From positions 275,757 through 339,756 of the forward strand of contig NZ_SKCD01000055.1 of NCBI RefSeq assembly GCF_006542765.1: a DNA stretch of 64,000 nucleotides. The letters run 5' to 3'. How positions within the stretch are numbered: position 1 is the stretch's first letter; each line of letters begins with the position of its first letter. This DNA is from Paenibacillus luteus. Lineage in GTDB: Bacteria > Bacillota > Bacilli > Paenibacillales > Paenibacillaceae. Positions 26,357 to 35,910 of the stretch are shown here, piece after piece. The notes under the pieces were generated by a model. It ran no database searches. It saw nothing but the letters and a program-made list of their open reading frames with translations, and was not told the DNA's origin. Made by a program: the position numbers and the translations under genes.

Positions 26357-29300
26357 GTTCTGTCTCCTATCCAGCGTAATTGATAAGGCAAATCAATGCG
26401 GAGTAAACATCCTTGTCCGGCACGGGATTTAATTGATAATGTACCGCCCAGTTGCTCGACACGTTCTTTCATGGCTTTAAGTCCGAATCCCATGAGGATA
26501 GTATCTGAACCTTTGCCCCTGTCTTCCAGTCGGAACTGCAAATGAGCTCCGACAGGCTGTAGGCTGAAGTGAAATTCCGCGCTTCCTCCATGACGAATGC
26601 CATTGGTTAATCCTTCTTGCAGAGCATGATAGATGGTTTTCTTATAGGCTGTAGACATTAAATCGGGCAAATCGTGTATAGCCTTATGAATGGTTACACC
26701 CGCATTCCGCTCAGTATCCCGAATAAGCTGCTGCAGCATGACGGGAAGGTCGGCATACTTATCCTCTTTCAGCATGTGGACGGAGCCACGAATCTCATTC
26801 AGGCTGTGCCGGATCAAATCCTGTGCCTCGCCCAGTCGTTTAAGGCCGCTTTCCATATCCTTCTGAAGCAGCCGCTTGCCGGCCTCGATCTGGAGAATGG
26901 TTGAAGTGAGCGTATGTCCAACGATATCGTGGATCTCTTGAGCAATCCGATTGCGCTCCTCATAGACGGAAACTTCTGCTAGCGCCGCGGAGGTCTCTCG
27001 CATCGATCTCTCCAAGCTGCTGGTTCGTTCTTCCACTTGCTGCTCCAGATTATTTTTTAGATACTGAATTCCGGAATAAAGCTTCGCGTTAGCGATAGAT
27101 ATGGCACATTGATTGCTAAGCAGGTTGAGTACATCGAGCCTCTGAGGAGTAAATACGCCTGGCGACAGATTGTTCTCCAAATAGATCAAACAGATCAGCT
27201 TGTTCTGATGTACGATTGGCAGGCAAAGTACCGATTTTAACCCAGATTCCCGGATCTCCGGATTTCGGGAAAACACGCCCTCAACAGCCGCATGATGCAA
27301 AAGGACCTTTTCATGCGTTCTTGCGGCATACGCGACAATAGCCGTTGGAACGATTGTGGATGACTCTTCAAGTAGAAGGGACTCGATATGCAGCTTCTCT
27401 GCCGTGCCGTAGGCTTCAATAGTCCATGTATCCTCATGGTCAAAAATAACTGCTCCGTATTCCGCTCCAGCATTATGCAGCATAAGTCTCATGAGCGAAT
27501 CTAATAATCGGCTCATCTCCATTTCGCCCGACAAGGCTTGTGCGGACTGGACAATCGATAGGGTGTCGAAATGCTCTAAGCCCGGCTCCCGCCTGGTGTG
27601 CAGAAGATGAGGGAACTTTTGCTTCACATCATCTGCTTTGGCCTTTGCCCCCCATTGCAGGTAGGCCTCGTAGGCTTCGGTCATATATAGTTTGGCTAAG
27701 TGCAGCTTGCCTTGGCGAATGCCATATTTGGCATAGCATTCCGCTGCTATAGCCAGGTCGTGGATATAATGGTAAGTACGGGCTGCTTCAATCGCTTGCT
27801 CATATTGTTTTTCGGCTTGCTGGTAGTGACGTGATAGCCGAGAGAGCTCAGCCTTGATAAGGAAATATTTATGGCTGAAATTTTCGGGACTGCGAGCCGC
27901 GAACTTCTGTATGTACTTTAGATTCTTGCGCATAGCTGCTATATATACACTCTGCTCTTCGGTGGAGGATTGCTCATACAACTGGGACCAGACCAGCGAC
28001 TCGTAATAATACTGCAGCGTATGGTCTGCTGTCTTATCTTTCCTGGTCTTCAAGATGGCGGCTGATTGGATCAAGGCTTCCTTGGCTTCTTGATATTGAC
28101 CGAATAAATAGCCGGGCAAATAGCGGCATACACAAATCAATTCATCTACAATTTGAAAATGATCGCCATGAACCGATTCAATATAAGCGGCTTCGTTAAT
28201 GCTAGCAAGATCAAAGGTATCGTCAGAGGATCGCTCCCCTGTCAACCTGACGAGCAGGGCGACAAACACGATAGCTTGCTTGAGATGGAAGTTGCTATTG
28301 TCACGCGAGAAATCCCCTGAATTTTCAATGAGCCGTTGATAGATGCTTCCGAGTGGACTGCTTCCTTGCAGCATGGCCCCGCAATTAATGAGCACGCTTT
28401 GATTCCCTTCCCATAAATCGCCGGATTCCAAGCCGACTCTGCCAGCATTTTCAATGAATTTGTCTAACAGAGCGGGATTATAGCGCCGCCAGCTGTTGTA
28501 GCAAAGGGTAAAGGCCGTCAGCGTACGAACGTGCAAGGACGGGAAGGGCTCCGATAAGCGGCATGCCAGCATCCCCCATCTGTAGGCCTCCTCATCGTTG
28601 CGGAGCTGGTAATATTGAAAGAAGGAGTAGCTCATAAAGCCAATGGAGGCCTCTGGCGTCATGCCATAATCGAGAGTTAGCTCTATCATTTTGAATGCAG
28701 TGCCGAGCCAGCCCTTTCTGTTCAAATAAAAGGAGGCATGGCTGGTGTGGGAAAGGGTGGTCATCGCTGTTTTGCGGGCTTCATCCGACATTGGCGGCAG
28801 CTTGCTCAGCTCATCCAAAGGGTATTTCCGTAATTTCCGGCGCAGCTTCAGCCATTGGAGAGTCAGTGCTGCGGTACTGGGATTGAAATGATGAGCTACA
28901 TTTAATAGCTCAAGCGTGTGGCCACCTAGCTCAAGGACCTCCGTGTAATGGTTGCTGCTTGCTTCTAGCTGAATTTTAATGGAATAGATTTGCGCTTTAT
29001 CCTTATTGTTCGTCACTTTGCTAAGCAGCAGTTGAAACAGCTCATTGGCCTTGTCAAAGTGGGCGCATAAATATTCAAGCTCCGATTGTTCCAGGTAAAT
29101 TCGAAAGGTAAGCGCATAATGCTGTTCCCAGCTCGATTCTTCCAGTAGGGCAGACGCATAGCGCATATAACGAAGGGATGTCTCATAGGCCGTTGTTTGC
29201 TTGGCTCTCAGGCCGGCATCCAGATTAAGCTCTGCAAGCTCAAGCCGCTGCTTGGGAAGAACGACTTGGTCCCAAGCTTGATTGAAATGGCTTAACGCTT

Positions 29301-31437
29301 CGAAGAGGGTTGTCTTGCCCTTGTCCATTTGCAGAATGAAATGCGAACCAATTCGGTAATGCAAACCGTTGCGATCTGCTTCAGGGACAAGAGCATTCGC
29401 TGCCAGGCGAATACGGTCATGCTGAAACTTATATAAGCCAGCCGAAGGATTGCCCTGGATCAGTTGGAGCAGATTCTCCTGCAGCGCTATGGTCAGTGCT
29501 TCGGAAAGCTCATGGGCGCCAATGCCGGTAATCGTGCTAAGTGTATCCAAATCAAAGCGCTGCCCAAGAAAAGAGGCTCGGCCCAGCGCAAACACGGTCT
29601 GCTCGTTGTACCCTTGTAATTTGTCTGCCAAATATTCAACGGCATTATCAGATATGTTCATCTCGGCAATAAGCCCCAGATCCCATTGCCAGCTCCGGCT
29701 GGACTGATTAAAGCTTACGGAATGGTCGGCAACAAGATCTTGAAGATATTGCTTGAGGAAAAAAGGGTTGCCTTCCGTCTTGTGAAGCAAGGCCGCAGCC
29801 AAATCTTCGATGGTCGCAGACTCGCTGCGCATGGCGTCGAGAAGAAGCTGTTTCAAGTCACCGGTTGTAAGGGCTGCTAATGGCAGCTTACGCATAGCTA
29901 TGCAACGGTCCTCTAGCTGCTTCTCCAATTGGGCCAGTGGATGCTGCTCTGTTATGGAGCTGCGGTAGCCCAAGGCGACAAGCAGGTGCGTAGTGGCGTG
30001 GTCTTCCAGCAAATACATCAAATATTGAAGCGAAGCCTCGTCAGCCCAATGCATATTGTCGAAAAATAACACCACGGGCCGGTCTCGTTGCAGGAACAGC
30101 TGCAGAAATCGGTTCAAAATCTGATGGAATCTGCGTTTGGCTTCGACTGGTGGGAGAGGAGCAATAGGCGGCTGTTGGCCGATTAATAGCTCCAGTCGCG
30201 GAACAAGCTCGATCAGGAGCTGGCCGTATCCGTCCATGGCTTGCAATATTCGCAGCTTCCACACTTCCATTTGCAGCATGTTCTCCATTAACAATTGGCT
30301 GACCAATTGATCAACAGCATCCTGCCATAGGCCATAAGGAAGCGGAGGGTAATGCGAGCTGCCATTACCGGTAATGATAAACCCTTTGAAGGGGGCTTCG
30401 GGTCGGAGGCATTCATGGATGAAGGCCGTTTTGCCGATTCCAATGCTGCCGCTTACCCATACCGTTTCAACAGCGCCGTTGGCAGCTCGAAGCATAGCTT
30501 GCTCAAAATGATGCAGCTCGGAATGCCTTCCATAAAACTTATTCGGTATGATCAAGCGTTCCGAAATATCCAGGCTTGCCAGTACAAAAGCTTCCTCATG
30601 GCGCGAGGAGTCCAGCCAAGCTGGAATAAGTTCGATGTCTGATTTAATGCCATAGGCGCTGGCATAACGCCCCTCCGGCATTTTCTCCATGCATTTTGCT
30701 ACTATATCAGAGACGGGTTTGGGAACGGAAGGGTGGCGATGATGCAGCGGCTCGGGTGTGCCAGCTAGATGGCGATACACGATATCAACAACATCCTGCA
30801 GCTCGAAGGGCAGGCTTCCAGCTATCCATTCATAAAGAGTGACGCCTAGCGAATAAAAATCGGATCGGTAATCGGGCTCCATTCCGGTTCTCCCCGTATG
30901 CTCCGGTGATATATAGGGAAGCATGGACTCGGGCCGGCTGCCGGCCCGCACTAATGGGCTTTGTTCGCCTTTAAAGGAGCACATGCGGATATCTATCAAT
31001 CTGACTTCATAGGTTGCAGGGTCGACCAGCAGATGAGAGGGGGTTAACTCATTCAGCGTCCAATTCTTCCTATGGATATGCAGAATACAATCGGCGGCTC
31101 CTGCTGCAATGCGCAGCCTTGCAGGCAGTGTCAGTAGGGTAGCATGTGTGCGCAAGAGAATATCCATTGTATAACCGTTCATATCCTGCATGAGCAGGAC
31201 AGGACGGTCCGCCAAAATAGTTAGGCTGAGGGGCTTGATTGCTCCTTGCCCATCTAGTTTTTGAAGCAGCTCATACTCATAACGAAAAGCGGCCACCGCG
31301 TCCGATCCCGGGTAGGCATGATAGGTTGTTTTAACGATAACTGTATGTTCATCCTCAAGGTGCTGCAGCCTGTACAGCATAATATCCCCGTTATTACCTA
31401 TGGCCTCCAGTGTTCTGTACCCTGGCATCTCAAACAT
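26353..31437 (-). CDS. Giant hybrid sensor: degenerate kinase, AAA ATPase, helical repeats, GAF, histidine kinase
   Basis: A 1694-residue cytoplasmic protein. Residues 1-275 resemble a Ser/Thr protein kinase, but the catalytic loop reads TLNELTPSHLLV (normally HRDIKPSNILV) and the DFG position reads DIR, so phosphotransfer is unlikely; the beta-3 Lys (VIVKTTY) and YISPEHTGR are kept. About 300-620 is an AAA/ATPase region with Walker A (SIGIGKTAF, near 336) and Walker B (VVLFFDNMHW, near 456). About 640-1230 is helical, TPR-like. A GAF domain follows near 1310-1450, then a HisKA_3 domain with the phosphoacceptor His in AQEIHDIVGH (near 1500), and an ATPase with GFGLKAMKERV. ATG 31437 follows AGGAG; a GTG at 31446 lies inside that site. 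Confidence 0.92.
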   Translation of the reverse strand: MFEMPGYRTLEAIGNNGDIMLYRLQHLEDEHTVIVKTTYHAYPGSDAVAAFRYEYELLQKLDGQGAIKPLSLTILADRPVLLMQDMNGYTMDILLRTHATLLTLPARLRIAAGAADCILHIHRKNWTLNELTPSHLLVDPATYEVRLIDIRMCSFKGEQSPLVRAGSRPESMLPYISPEHTGRTGMEPDYRSDFYSLGVTLYEWIAGSLPFELQDVVDIVYRHLAGTPEPLHHRHPSVPKPVSDIVAKCMEKMPEGRYASAYGIKSDIELIPAWLDSSRHEEAFVLASLDISERLIIPNKFYGRHSELHHFEQAMLRAANGAVETVWVSGSIGIGKTAFIHECLRPEAPFKGFIITGNGSSHYPPLPYGLWQDAVDQLVSQLLMENMLQMEVWKLRILQAMDGYGQLLIELVPRLELLIGQQPPIAPLPPVEAKRRFHQILNRFLQLFLQRDRPVVLFFDNMHWADEASLQYLMYLLEDHATTHLLVALGYRSSITEQHPLAQLEKQLEDRCIAMRKLPLAALTTGDLKQLLLDAMRSESATIEDLAAALLHKTEGNPFFLKQYLQDLVADHSVSFNQSSRSWQWDLGLIAEMNISDNAVEYLADKLQGYNEQTVFALGRASFLGQRFDLDTLSTITGIGAHELSEALTIALQENLLQLIQGNPSAGLYKFQHDRIRLAANALVPEADRNGLHYRIGSHFILQMDKGKTTLFEALSHFNQAWDQVVLPKQRLELAELNLDAGLRAKQTTAYETSLRYMRYASALLEESSWEQHYALTFRIYLEQSELEYLCAHFDKANELFQLLLSKVTNNKDKAQIYSIKIQLEASSNHYTEVLELGGHTLELLNVAHHFNPSTAALTLQWLKLRRKLRKYPLDELSKLPPMSDEARKTAMTTLSHTSHASFYLNRKGWLGTAFKMIELTLDYGMTPEASIGFMSYSFFQYYQLRNDEEAYRWGMLACRLSEPFPSLHVRTLTAFTLCYNSWRRYNPALLDKFIENAGRVGLESGDLWEGNQSVLINCGAMLQGSSPLGSIYQRLIENSGDFSRDNSNFHLKQAIVFVALLVRLTGERSSDDTFDLASINEAAYIESVHGDHFQIVDELICVCRYLPGYLFGQYQEAKEALIQSAAILKTRKDKTADHTLQYYYESLVWSQLYEQSSTEEQSVYIAAMRKNLKYIQKFAARSPENFSHKYFLIKAELSRLSRHYQQAEKQYEQAIEAARTYHYIHDLAIAAECYAKYGIRQGKLHLAKLYMTEAYEAYLQWGAKAKADDVKQKFPHLLHTRREPGLEHFDTLSIVQSAQALSGEMEMSRLLDSLMRLMLHNAGAEYGAVIFDHEDTWTIEAYGTAEKLHIESLLLEESSTIVPTAIVAYAARTHEKVLLHHAAVEGVFSRNPEIRESGLKSVLCLPIVHQNKLICLIYLENNLSPGVFTPQRLDVLNLLSNQCAISIANAKLYSGIQYLKNNLEQQVEERTSSLERSMRETSAALAEVSVYEERNRIAQEIHDIVGHTLTSTILQIEAGKRLLQKDMESGLKRLGEAQDLIRHSLNEIRGSVHMLKEDKYADLPVMLQQLIRDTERNAGVTIHKAIHDLPDLMSTAYKKTIYHALQEGLTNGIRHGGSAEFHFSLQPVGAHLQFRLEDRGKGSDTILMGFGLKAMKERVEQLGGTLSIKSRAGQGCLLRIDLPYQLRWIGDRT

Positions 31438-31575
31438 AGACTGCACTCCTAGCGACTAATAATGAATTTCGTATGTTCGACTTGAAAAAGCTAATTATTC
31501 CTATTATAGCATCGGGTTGGGCTTGATTAGCAGATGGAATGGGTAATGAGGATAGGGAAGATAGAGAAACAGATG

Positions 31576-31624
31576 AAAAAAAGCGTTCAAATCCACTTTT
31601 GCAGTGAATTTGAACGCTTTTTTA
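31576..31624 (-). terminator. Terminator of the cyclophilin gene
   Basis: A long A-rich/T-rich stem (AAAAAAAGCGTTCAAAT with its complement near 31607-31623) around a CAC/GTG inner pair. It has T-runs on both sides and so can work in both directions. Confidence 0.85.
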
Positions 31625-31691
31625 TACAATACTATTGCGCAGTCCCACACGAATGGGAGAACCTTTGCAAAGTGTTGTTGGTTTTAGTATG

Positions 31692-32420
31692 CTACTCTAC
31701 CTTTTTAGGTTCTTCAAAAGTCATGCCAAGCGTGTCTACCGTAACTTTTTTCATCGAGATAGGGTCCGTAGGACGATCATTTGCGCCGGTTGTCTGGTTT
31801 ACGATCTCATCAACGGCTTCTATGCCTTCAGTTACTTTGCCGAATGCCGCGTATTCATTATCCAGAGATGGAGCATCAGCTACCATGATGAAGAACTGCG
31901 AGCCTCCGGAATCCGGTACATTCGTGCGAGCCATGGAAAGTATGCCTCGCGTATGCTTCAGCTTGTTCTCAAAGCCATTGCTGCTGAACTCGCCTGGAAT
32001 GCCGTAGCCAGGGCCGCCCATGCCGGTGCCATCCGGATCGCCGCCTTGAATCATGAAGCCCGGAATGACCCGGTGAAAGATGACGCCGTCGTAAAATCCT
32101 TTGTTCACAAGGGAGATGAAGTTGTTAACCGTGTTGGCAGCGACCTCTGGATAAAGCTCCAGCTTGATGATTTGGTCATTGCTAAGCTCAATAGTAACCA
32201 CGGGGTGCTTGTCCGAACCTAGCAGTTCAGGACCATCTTCTGCTACAGGCGCTTCTGTAGGCGTTTCGGTAGGCGGCGTAGTGGCTGTGTTCCCGCCAGC
32301 TGAGCCTTGGTTGTTGCTGCCGCCCGTTCCTTTGCTTCCGCCGCCGCAGCCTGACAATACGACCAGCAGCGTGAGTGTAAGAAGAAGCATCATTCCAAGA
32401 CGTTTGTTTTTTGATAACAT
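31692..32420 (-). CDS. Lipoprotein cyclophilin-type peptidyl-prolyl isomerase
   Basis: A 242-residue exported isomerase that speeds cis-trans rotation at proline bonds outside the membrane. The lipobox is at LLVVLSGCGGG, followed by a Gly/Asn/Thr/Pro-rich spacer. The cyclophilin domain holds VIFHRVIPGFMIQGGDPDG, LSMARTNVPDSGGSQFFIM and YAAFGKVTEGIE, which include the catalytic Arg and the Phe/Gln pocket residues. GGAGGATATT precedes ATG 32420; the frame continues upstream but without a site. It appears to be monocistronic. Confidence 0.93.
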   Translation of the reverse strand: MLSKNKRLGMMLLLTLTLLVVLSGCGGGSKGTGGSNNQGSAGGNTATTPPTETPTEAPVAEDGPELLGSDKHPVVTIELSNDQIIKLELYPEVAANTVNNFISLVNKGFYDGVIFHRVIPGFMIQGGDPDGTGMGGPGYGIPGEFSSNGFENKLKHTRGILSMARTNVPDSGGSQFFIMVADAPSLDNEYAAFGKVTEGIEAVDEIVNQTTGANDRPTDPISMKKVTVDTLGMTFEEPKKVE

Positions 32421-32675
32421 TCCAATATCCTCCTCAAAATGGCGAACGCAATCGCAGCTCTTAAGCATTCGGAGAGCATAGCGTTCAACTTAGTTCAACT
32501 ATAAGAATGGATTAGTATTGAAAACGTAATGTCATTCTTATATTTCAGCAAAAAACGAGCTGCTTCAACCAAAAATTGGCAACAGCTGCTAATACTTGTC
32601 CAACTTGTATAATAGCATATCGGACGATTTAAATGCGAATGGGAAACGAACGAACGTATGCCGCCCTAAACAAAC

Positions 32676-32717
32676 AAAAAAAGCAGCTATCGTAATTGGC
32701 ACGATAGCTGCTTTTTT
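32676..32717 (-). terminator. Terminator of the GH4/LplABC operon
   Basis: A perfect stem of at least 15 bp (AAAAAGCAGCTATCGT with ACGATAGCTGCTTTTT), 7-base loop, T-runs at both ends. It lies just after the GH4 gene. Confidence 0.88.
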
Positions 32718-32727
32718 AATTAATGTA

Positions 32728-34026
32728 TTAACGATAGTTTGGCAGCAAATATTGATTGGCATCCAGCATTTCGTCCACCAGCGCCTTGATATTGTCGATA
32801 GGCAGCTCTGCTCCTGTATGCGGGTCCAGCAGTGCCGCATGGTAAATATGCTCGCGCTTGCGCGTAATCGCCGCTTCAATCGTTAGCAGCTGCATATTAA
32901 TGTTCGTGCGGTTAAGCGCCGCGAGCTGCGGCGGAAGCGCGCCGAAGCGGGTAGGCGTCACGCCTTCGCTGTCTACGATGCAGGATACCTCTACGCAAGC
33001 CTCTTCCGGCAAATTCGATATGAGACCGCCGGTATTGAGCACGTTGCCTGCGATTTTATAGGGGATATTCGTCTCCATCGCTTCCATGATGTAAGAGGCA
33101 TATTCATGAGTGCGCGTGTGTGTGACGGAAGTATTGTTGACTAATCCGTTCATCGCCTGCTCCCAATAAAGCTTGTTGCTGTCGCCCCAGCCCTTGTAAT
33201 TTTCCGTTGGGATATTGTACTGCTCCAGCAGCTCCGGATAGGCGTTCTTGATGAAATAAGGGACGTATTCGGCTCCGTGCATGCTGGATTCGGTTACATA
33301 ATAGCCGAAGGTATTCATGATTTCGTAACGGACCATATCATCATGCGGTCCTTTGCGCGCTGCTGCCCGTCGTTTGATCTCCGGATACAGATCTTCGCCG
33401 CCGCGTTTAATGTCGAGCAGCCAGGCTTGGTGGTTAATGCCGGCAATGCGCCAGCGCACATCCTCCGCGCTCATGCCAAGGCCTTCCAGCAGCTCCTTCG
33501 CGCAAACTTGAACGCTATGGCACAAACCTACCGCTTTAACGCCTGTTTCGCGCAAAATCGCTCCTGTCAGGATAGCCATCGGGTTCGTGTAGTTCAAGAA
33601 CCAAGCGTCAGGGCAGAGCTCCTCCATATCCCGTGCGAACTCCAGCATGACGTCGATCGTCCGAAGTCCCCGGAACAAGCCGCCCATGCCCAGCGTATCG
33701 GCGTAGGTTTGTTTCAGACCGTATTTGCGCGGCATTTCGTGATCGCTGCGAATGACGGGCTCGAAGGCTCCGACGGATATTGCATTAATGACGTAGTCGG
33801 CGCCTTTAAGCGCTTCCCTGCGGTCAGCATAGGCCTTGATGGTTGCTTTGCCGCCCAGATTCTGATTTAAGTTGATCAGCATCTTCTCCGATTCCTTCAA
33901 GCGCTCCAAATCAATATCATGCAAAGCGATGTGCGCATCGGCAAGCGCTGGCGTGAGTATACAGTCGCCAAGTACGTTTTTGACGAAAATGGTGCTTCCT
34001 GCACCGATGAATGCGATTTTTGCCAT
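32728..34026 (-). CDS. Glycoside hydrolase family 4 enzyme (alpha-galactosidase/galacturonidase type)
   Basis: A 432-residue family 4 glycosidase. These enzymes use NAD+ and a divalent metal in an oxidation-elimination mechanism. The Rossmann start KIAFIGAGSTIFVKNVLGD binds NAD; GLCHSVQ carries the metal-ligand Cys and His, with NYTNPMA and GINHQAW nearby. The sequence type is closest to MelA/LplD-like enzymes that act on alpha-galactosides or alpha-galacturonides; the sugar cannot be settled from sequence alone. It is the last gene after an LplABC-like importer, so it probably acts on imported oligosaccharides in the cytoplasm. Confidence 0.9.
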   Translation of the reverse strand: MAKIAFIGAGSTIFVKNVLGDCILTPALADAHIALHDIDLERLKESEKMLINLNQNLGGKATIKAYADRREALKGADYVINAISVGAFEPVIRSDHEMPRKYGLKQTYADTLGMGGLFRGLRTIDVMLEFARDMEELCPDAWFLNYTNPMAILTGAILRETGVKAVGLCHSVQVCAKELLEGLGMSAEDVRWRIAGINHQAWLLDIKRGGEDLYPEIKRRAAARKGPHDDMVRYEIMNTFGYYVTESSMHGAEYVPYFIKNAYPELLEQYNIPTENYKGWGDSNKLYWEQAMNGLVNNTSVTHTRTHEYASYIMEAMETNIPYKIAGNVLNTGGLISNLPEEACVEVSCIVDSEGVTPTRFGALPPQLAALNRTNINMQLLTIEAAITRKREHIYHAALLDPHTGAELPIDNIKALVDEMLDANQYLLPNYR

Positions 34027-34076
34027 AGTTTCTCTCTACTCCTCTGTTATATGATGAAATGAATGATGTCTCGCAG

Positions 34077-34961
34077 TTAGCCTTTAACGCTGCCCATGAC
34101 GATGCCTTCCGCAAAATATTTTTGCAGGAATGGATAGACGAACAGCACGGGGAGCACGGCTACAAACACTTGAGCTGCTTTGGACGTGCGATCGGATACC
34201 TCTGCCCACTTCAATATGTCCTGGGCTGCCATAAGCGACAAGTCCCGATTGACGATGACGGTTTGAAGATAGCTTTGCAGCGGGTAGTTGTCCGGCCTAT
34301 TCATTAGAATTAATCCGTCGAACCACGAATTCCAGTGTGTCACAATGCAGAACAATGTCAGCGTAGCGACTGCCGGAGCGGAAAGGGGCACGGCGATCTG
34401 CCACAGCGTTTGCCACCGGCTAGCCCCGTCGATCTGGGCGGCCTGATCAATTTCATCAGGCAGCGATTTGAAGAAGTTGAGCAGCAGAATAACGTTGAAG
34501 ATCGGTACGGCGCCAGGCAAAATCATGGCCCAGAACGTGTCGATAATGCCGGTCATCTTGATGGTCATGTACCAAGGAATCAAGCCCCCGCTGAACAGCA
34601 TCGTCACGACGAAATACCAGGCGTAAGCGTTGCGGAAGTGGAATTCATGGCTTCGTTTGGACAATGGGTAGGCAATCAAGATGGTCAGCAGCATATTAAG
34701 CGGAACGCCAACGGCCACCCGTCCCAAGGAAATCAGGAACGCCCGCCCGAACTCGGGCTTGCTCAGCACGAAGGAATAAGATTTAAGATTGAAGTCGACG
34801 GGCCAAAGGCTTACTTTCCCCGCGCTTACGGCAGCGCTAGAGCTAAACGAGATCGCCAGCACATTCAGCAAGGGGAAGAGGCAGGCAATGGCTACGGCGG
34901 TTAAGAACAAATAGTTGAACGCGAGAAACGTCCGTCTGCTTATCGAAGCGTGTTTATTCAT
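34077..34961 (-). CDS. Carbohydrate ABC transporter permease, LplC/CUT1 type
   Basis: A 294-residue permease of the MalG/LplC class with six membrane segments and the EAA motif region DEIDQAAQIDGASRWQTLWQIAVPLSAP. The C-terminus VYPFLQKYFAEGIVMGSVKG is the classic ending of these permeases. ATG 34961 was preferred because a purine-rich AGTGGG precedes it; a TTG lies two codons upstream. It forms one operon with the LplB- and LplA-like genes before it and the GH4 gene after it. Confidence 0.92.
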   Translation of the reverse strand: MNKHASISRRTFLAFNYLFLTAVAIACLFPLLNVLAISFSSSAAVSAGKVSLWPVDFNLKSYSFVLSKPEFGRAFLISLGRVAVGVPLNMLLTILIAYPLSKRSHEFHFRNAYAWYFVVTMLFSGGLIPWYMTIKMTGIIDTFWAMILPGAVPIFNVILLLNFFKSLPDEIDQAAQIDGASRWQTLWQIAVPLSAPAVATLTLFCIVTHWNSWFDGLILMNRPDNYPLQSYLQTVIVNRDLSLMAAQDILKWAEVSDRTSKAAQVFVAVLPVLFVYPFLQKYFAEGIVMGSVKG

Positions 34962-34977
34962 GGTCAACCCACTTTTC

Positions 34978-35874
34978 CTAAAAAATCCGATAGTTTGTCA
35001 GCCGGTAAGCAAGCATATAGGAAACGCCGATCATGACGAAGGAAACAACTGATTTAAACAACCCGACGGCAGTAGCGACGCCATAATTGGCATTTTCAAG
35101 CCCGATGCGAAATACCAGCGTATCGATAATGTCACCGGTCTTGTACACTTGGGGGCTATACAGGTTAAACACCTGCTCGAAGCCAGCGTTGAGCACATTG
35201 CCTAGGCTGAGCACCGACATCAGGACGATCATGGGCAGCAAGGCGGGCAGCGTGACGTTCAGCGTCTGCCTCATTCTGCCTGCTCCGTCCATGGAAGCCG
35301 CCTCGTATAAAGCCGGATTGATGCTGGTCAAAGCAGCCAGATAAACGATGGTTCCGTAGCCGAACTCCTTCCAGGTGTCCGTCAATACGAGCGTAAACGG
35401 GAACCAGTCGGGATCGCCGAGAAAATAAATAGACGGAATGCCTAACGAGCCGAGCAATACATTCACAAGACCCGTTGACGGAGACAGAATATCGATAAGA
35501 ATGCCGCTTAATATGATCCAGGACAAAAAATGCGGGAAATAAATGATCGTCTGGATGCTGCGCTTGAACAGCCGATTGCGCGCTTCATTCAGCAGCAGCG
35601 CGAACAGGACAGGGACGACAATGCCGGCGGCCATCTTCATGCCTGCGATGAAGAAGGTGTTGCCGAGGACGCTAAGCGTCCCGGGCAGATGCAGCATATA
35701 CTCAAAGTTCTTCCATCCGACCCAGGGGGACCGAAACATCCCCTTGGACGGAACCAGTCTCTCGAACGCCATGATGATGCCGGCCATCGGCACGTAGCTG
35801 TAAATGAATACCAGGAGAAAGCCCGGCAGAATCATTAGATGAAAGGGCAGCTCACGGATGGTCTTACGTTTCAT
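34978..35874 (-). CDS. Carbohydrate ABC transporter permease, LplB/CUT1 type
   Basis: A 298-residue MalF-type permease that pairs with the LplC-like protein. The EAA loop reads NPALYEAASMDGAGRMRQTLNVTLPALLP, and the C-terminus MLAYRLTNYRIF is typical of LplB proteins. AGAGG lies about 11 bases before the ATG. The gap to the next gene is 16 bp. The ATPase is not encoded in the locus, as usual for these systems, which share an MsmX-type ATPase. Confidence 0.92.
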   Translation of the reverse strand: MKRKTIRELPFHLMILPGFLLVFIYSYVPMAGIIMAFERLVPSKGMFRSPWVGWKNFEYMLHLPGTLSVLGNTFFIAGMKMAAGIVVPVLFALLLNEARNRLFKRSIQTIIYFPHFLSWIILSGILIDILSPSTGLVNVLLGSLGIPSIYFLGDPDWFPFTLVLTDTWKEFGYGTIVYLAALTSINPALYEAASMDGAGRMRQTLNVTLPALLPMIVLMSVLSLGNVLNAGFEQVFNLYSPQVYKTGDIIDTLVFRIGLENANYGVATAVGLFKSVVSFVMIGVSYMLAYRLTNYRIF

Positions 35875-35910
35875 TGGTTATTCGCCTCTTTCTTGCCGGA
35901 GAGGCATCCC

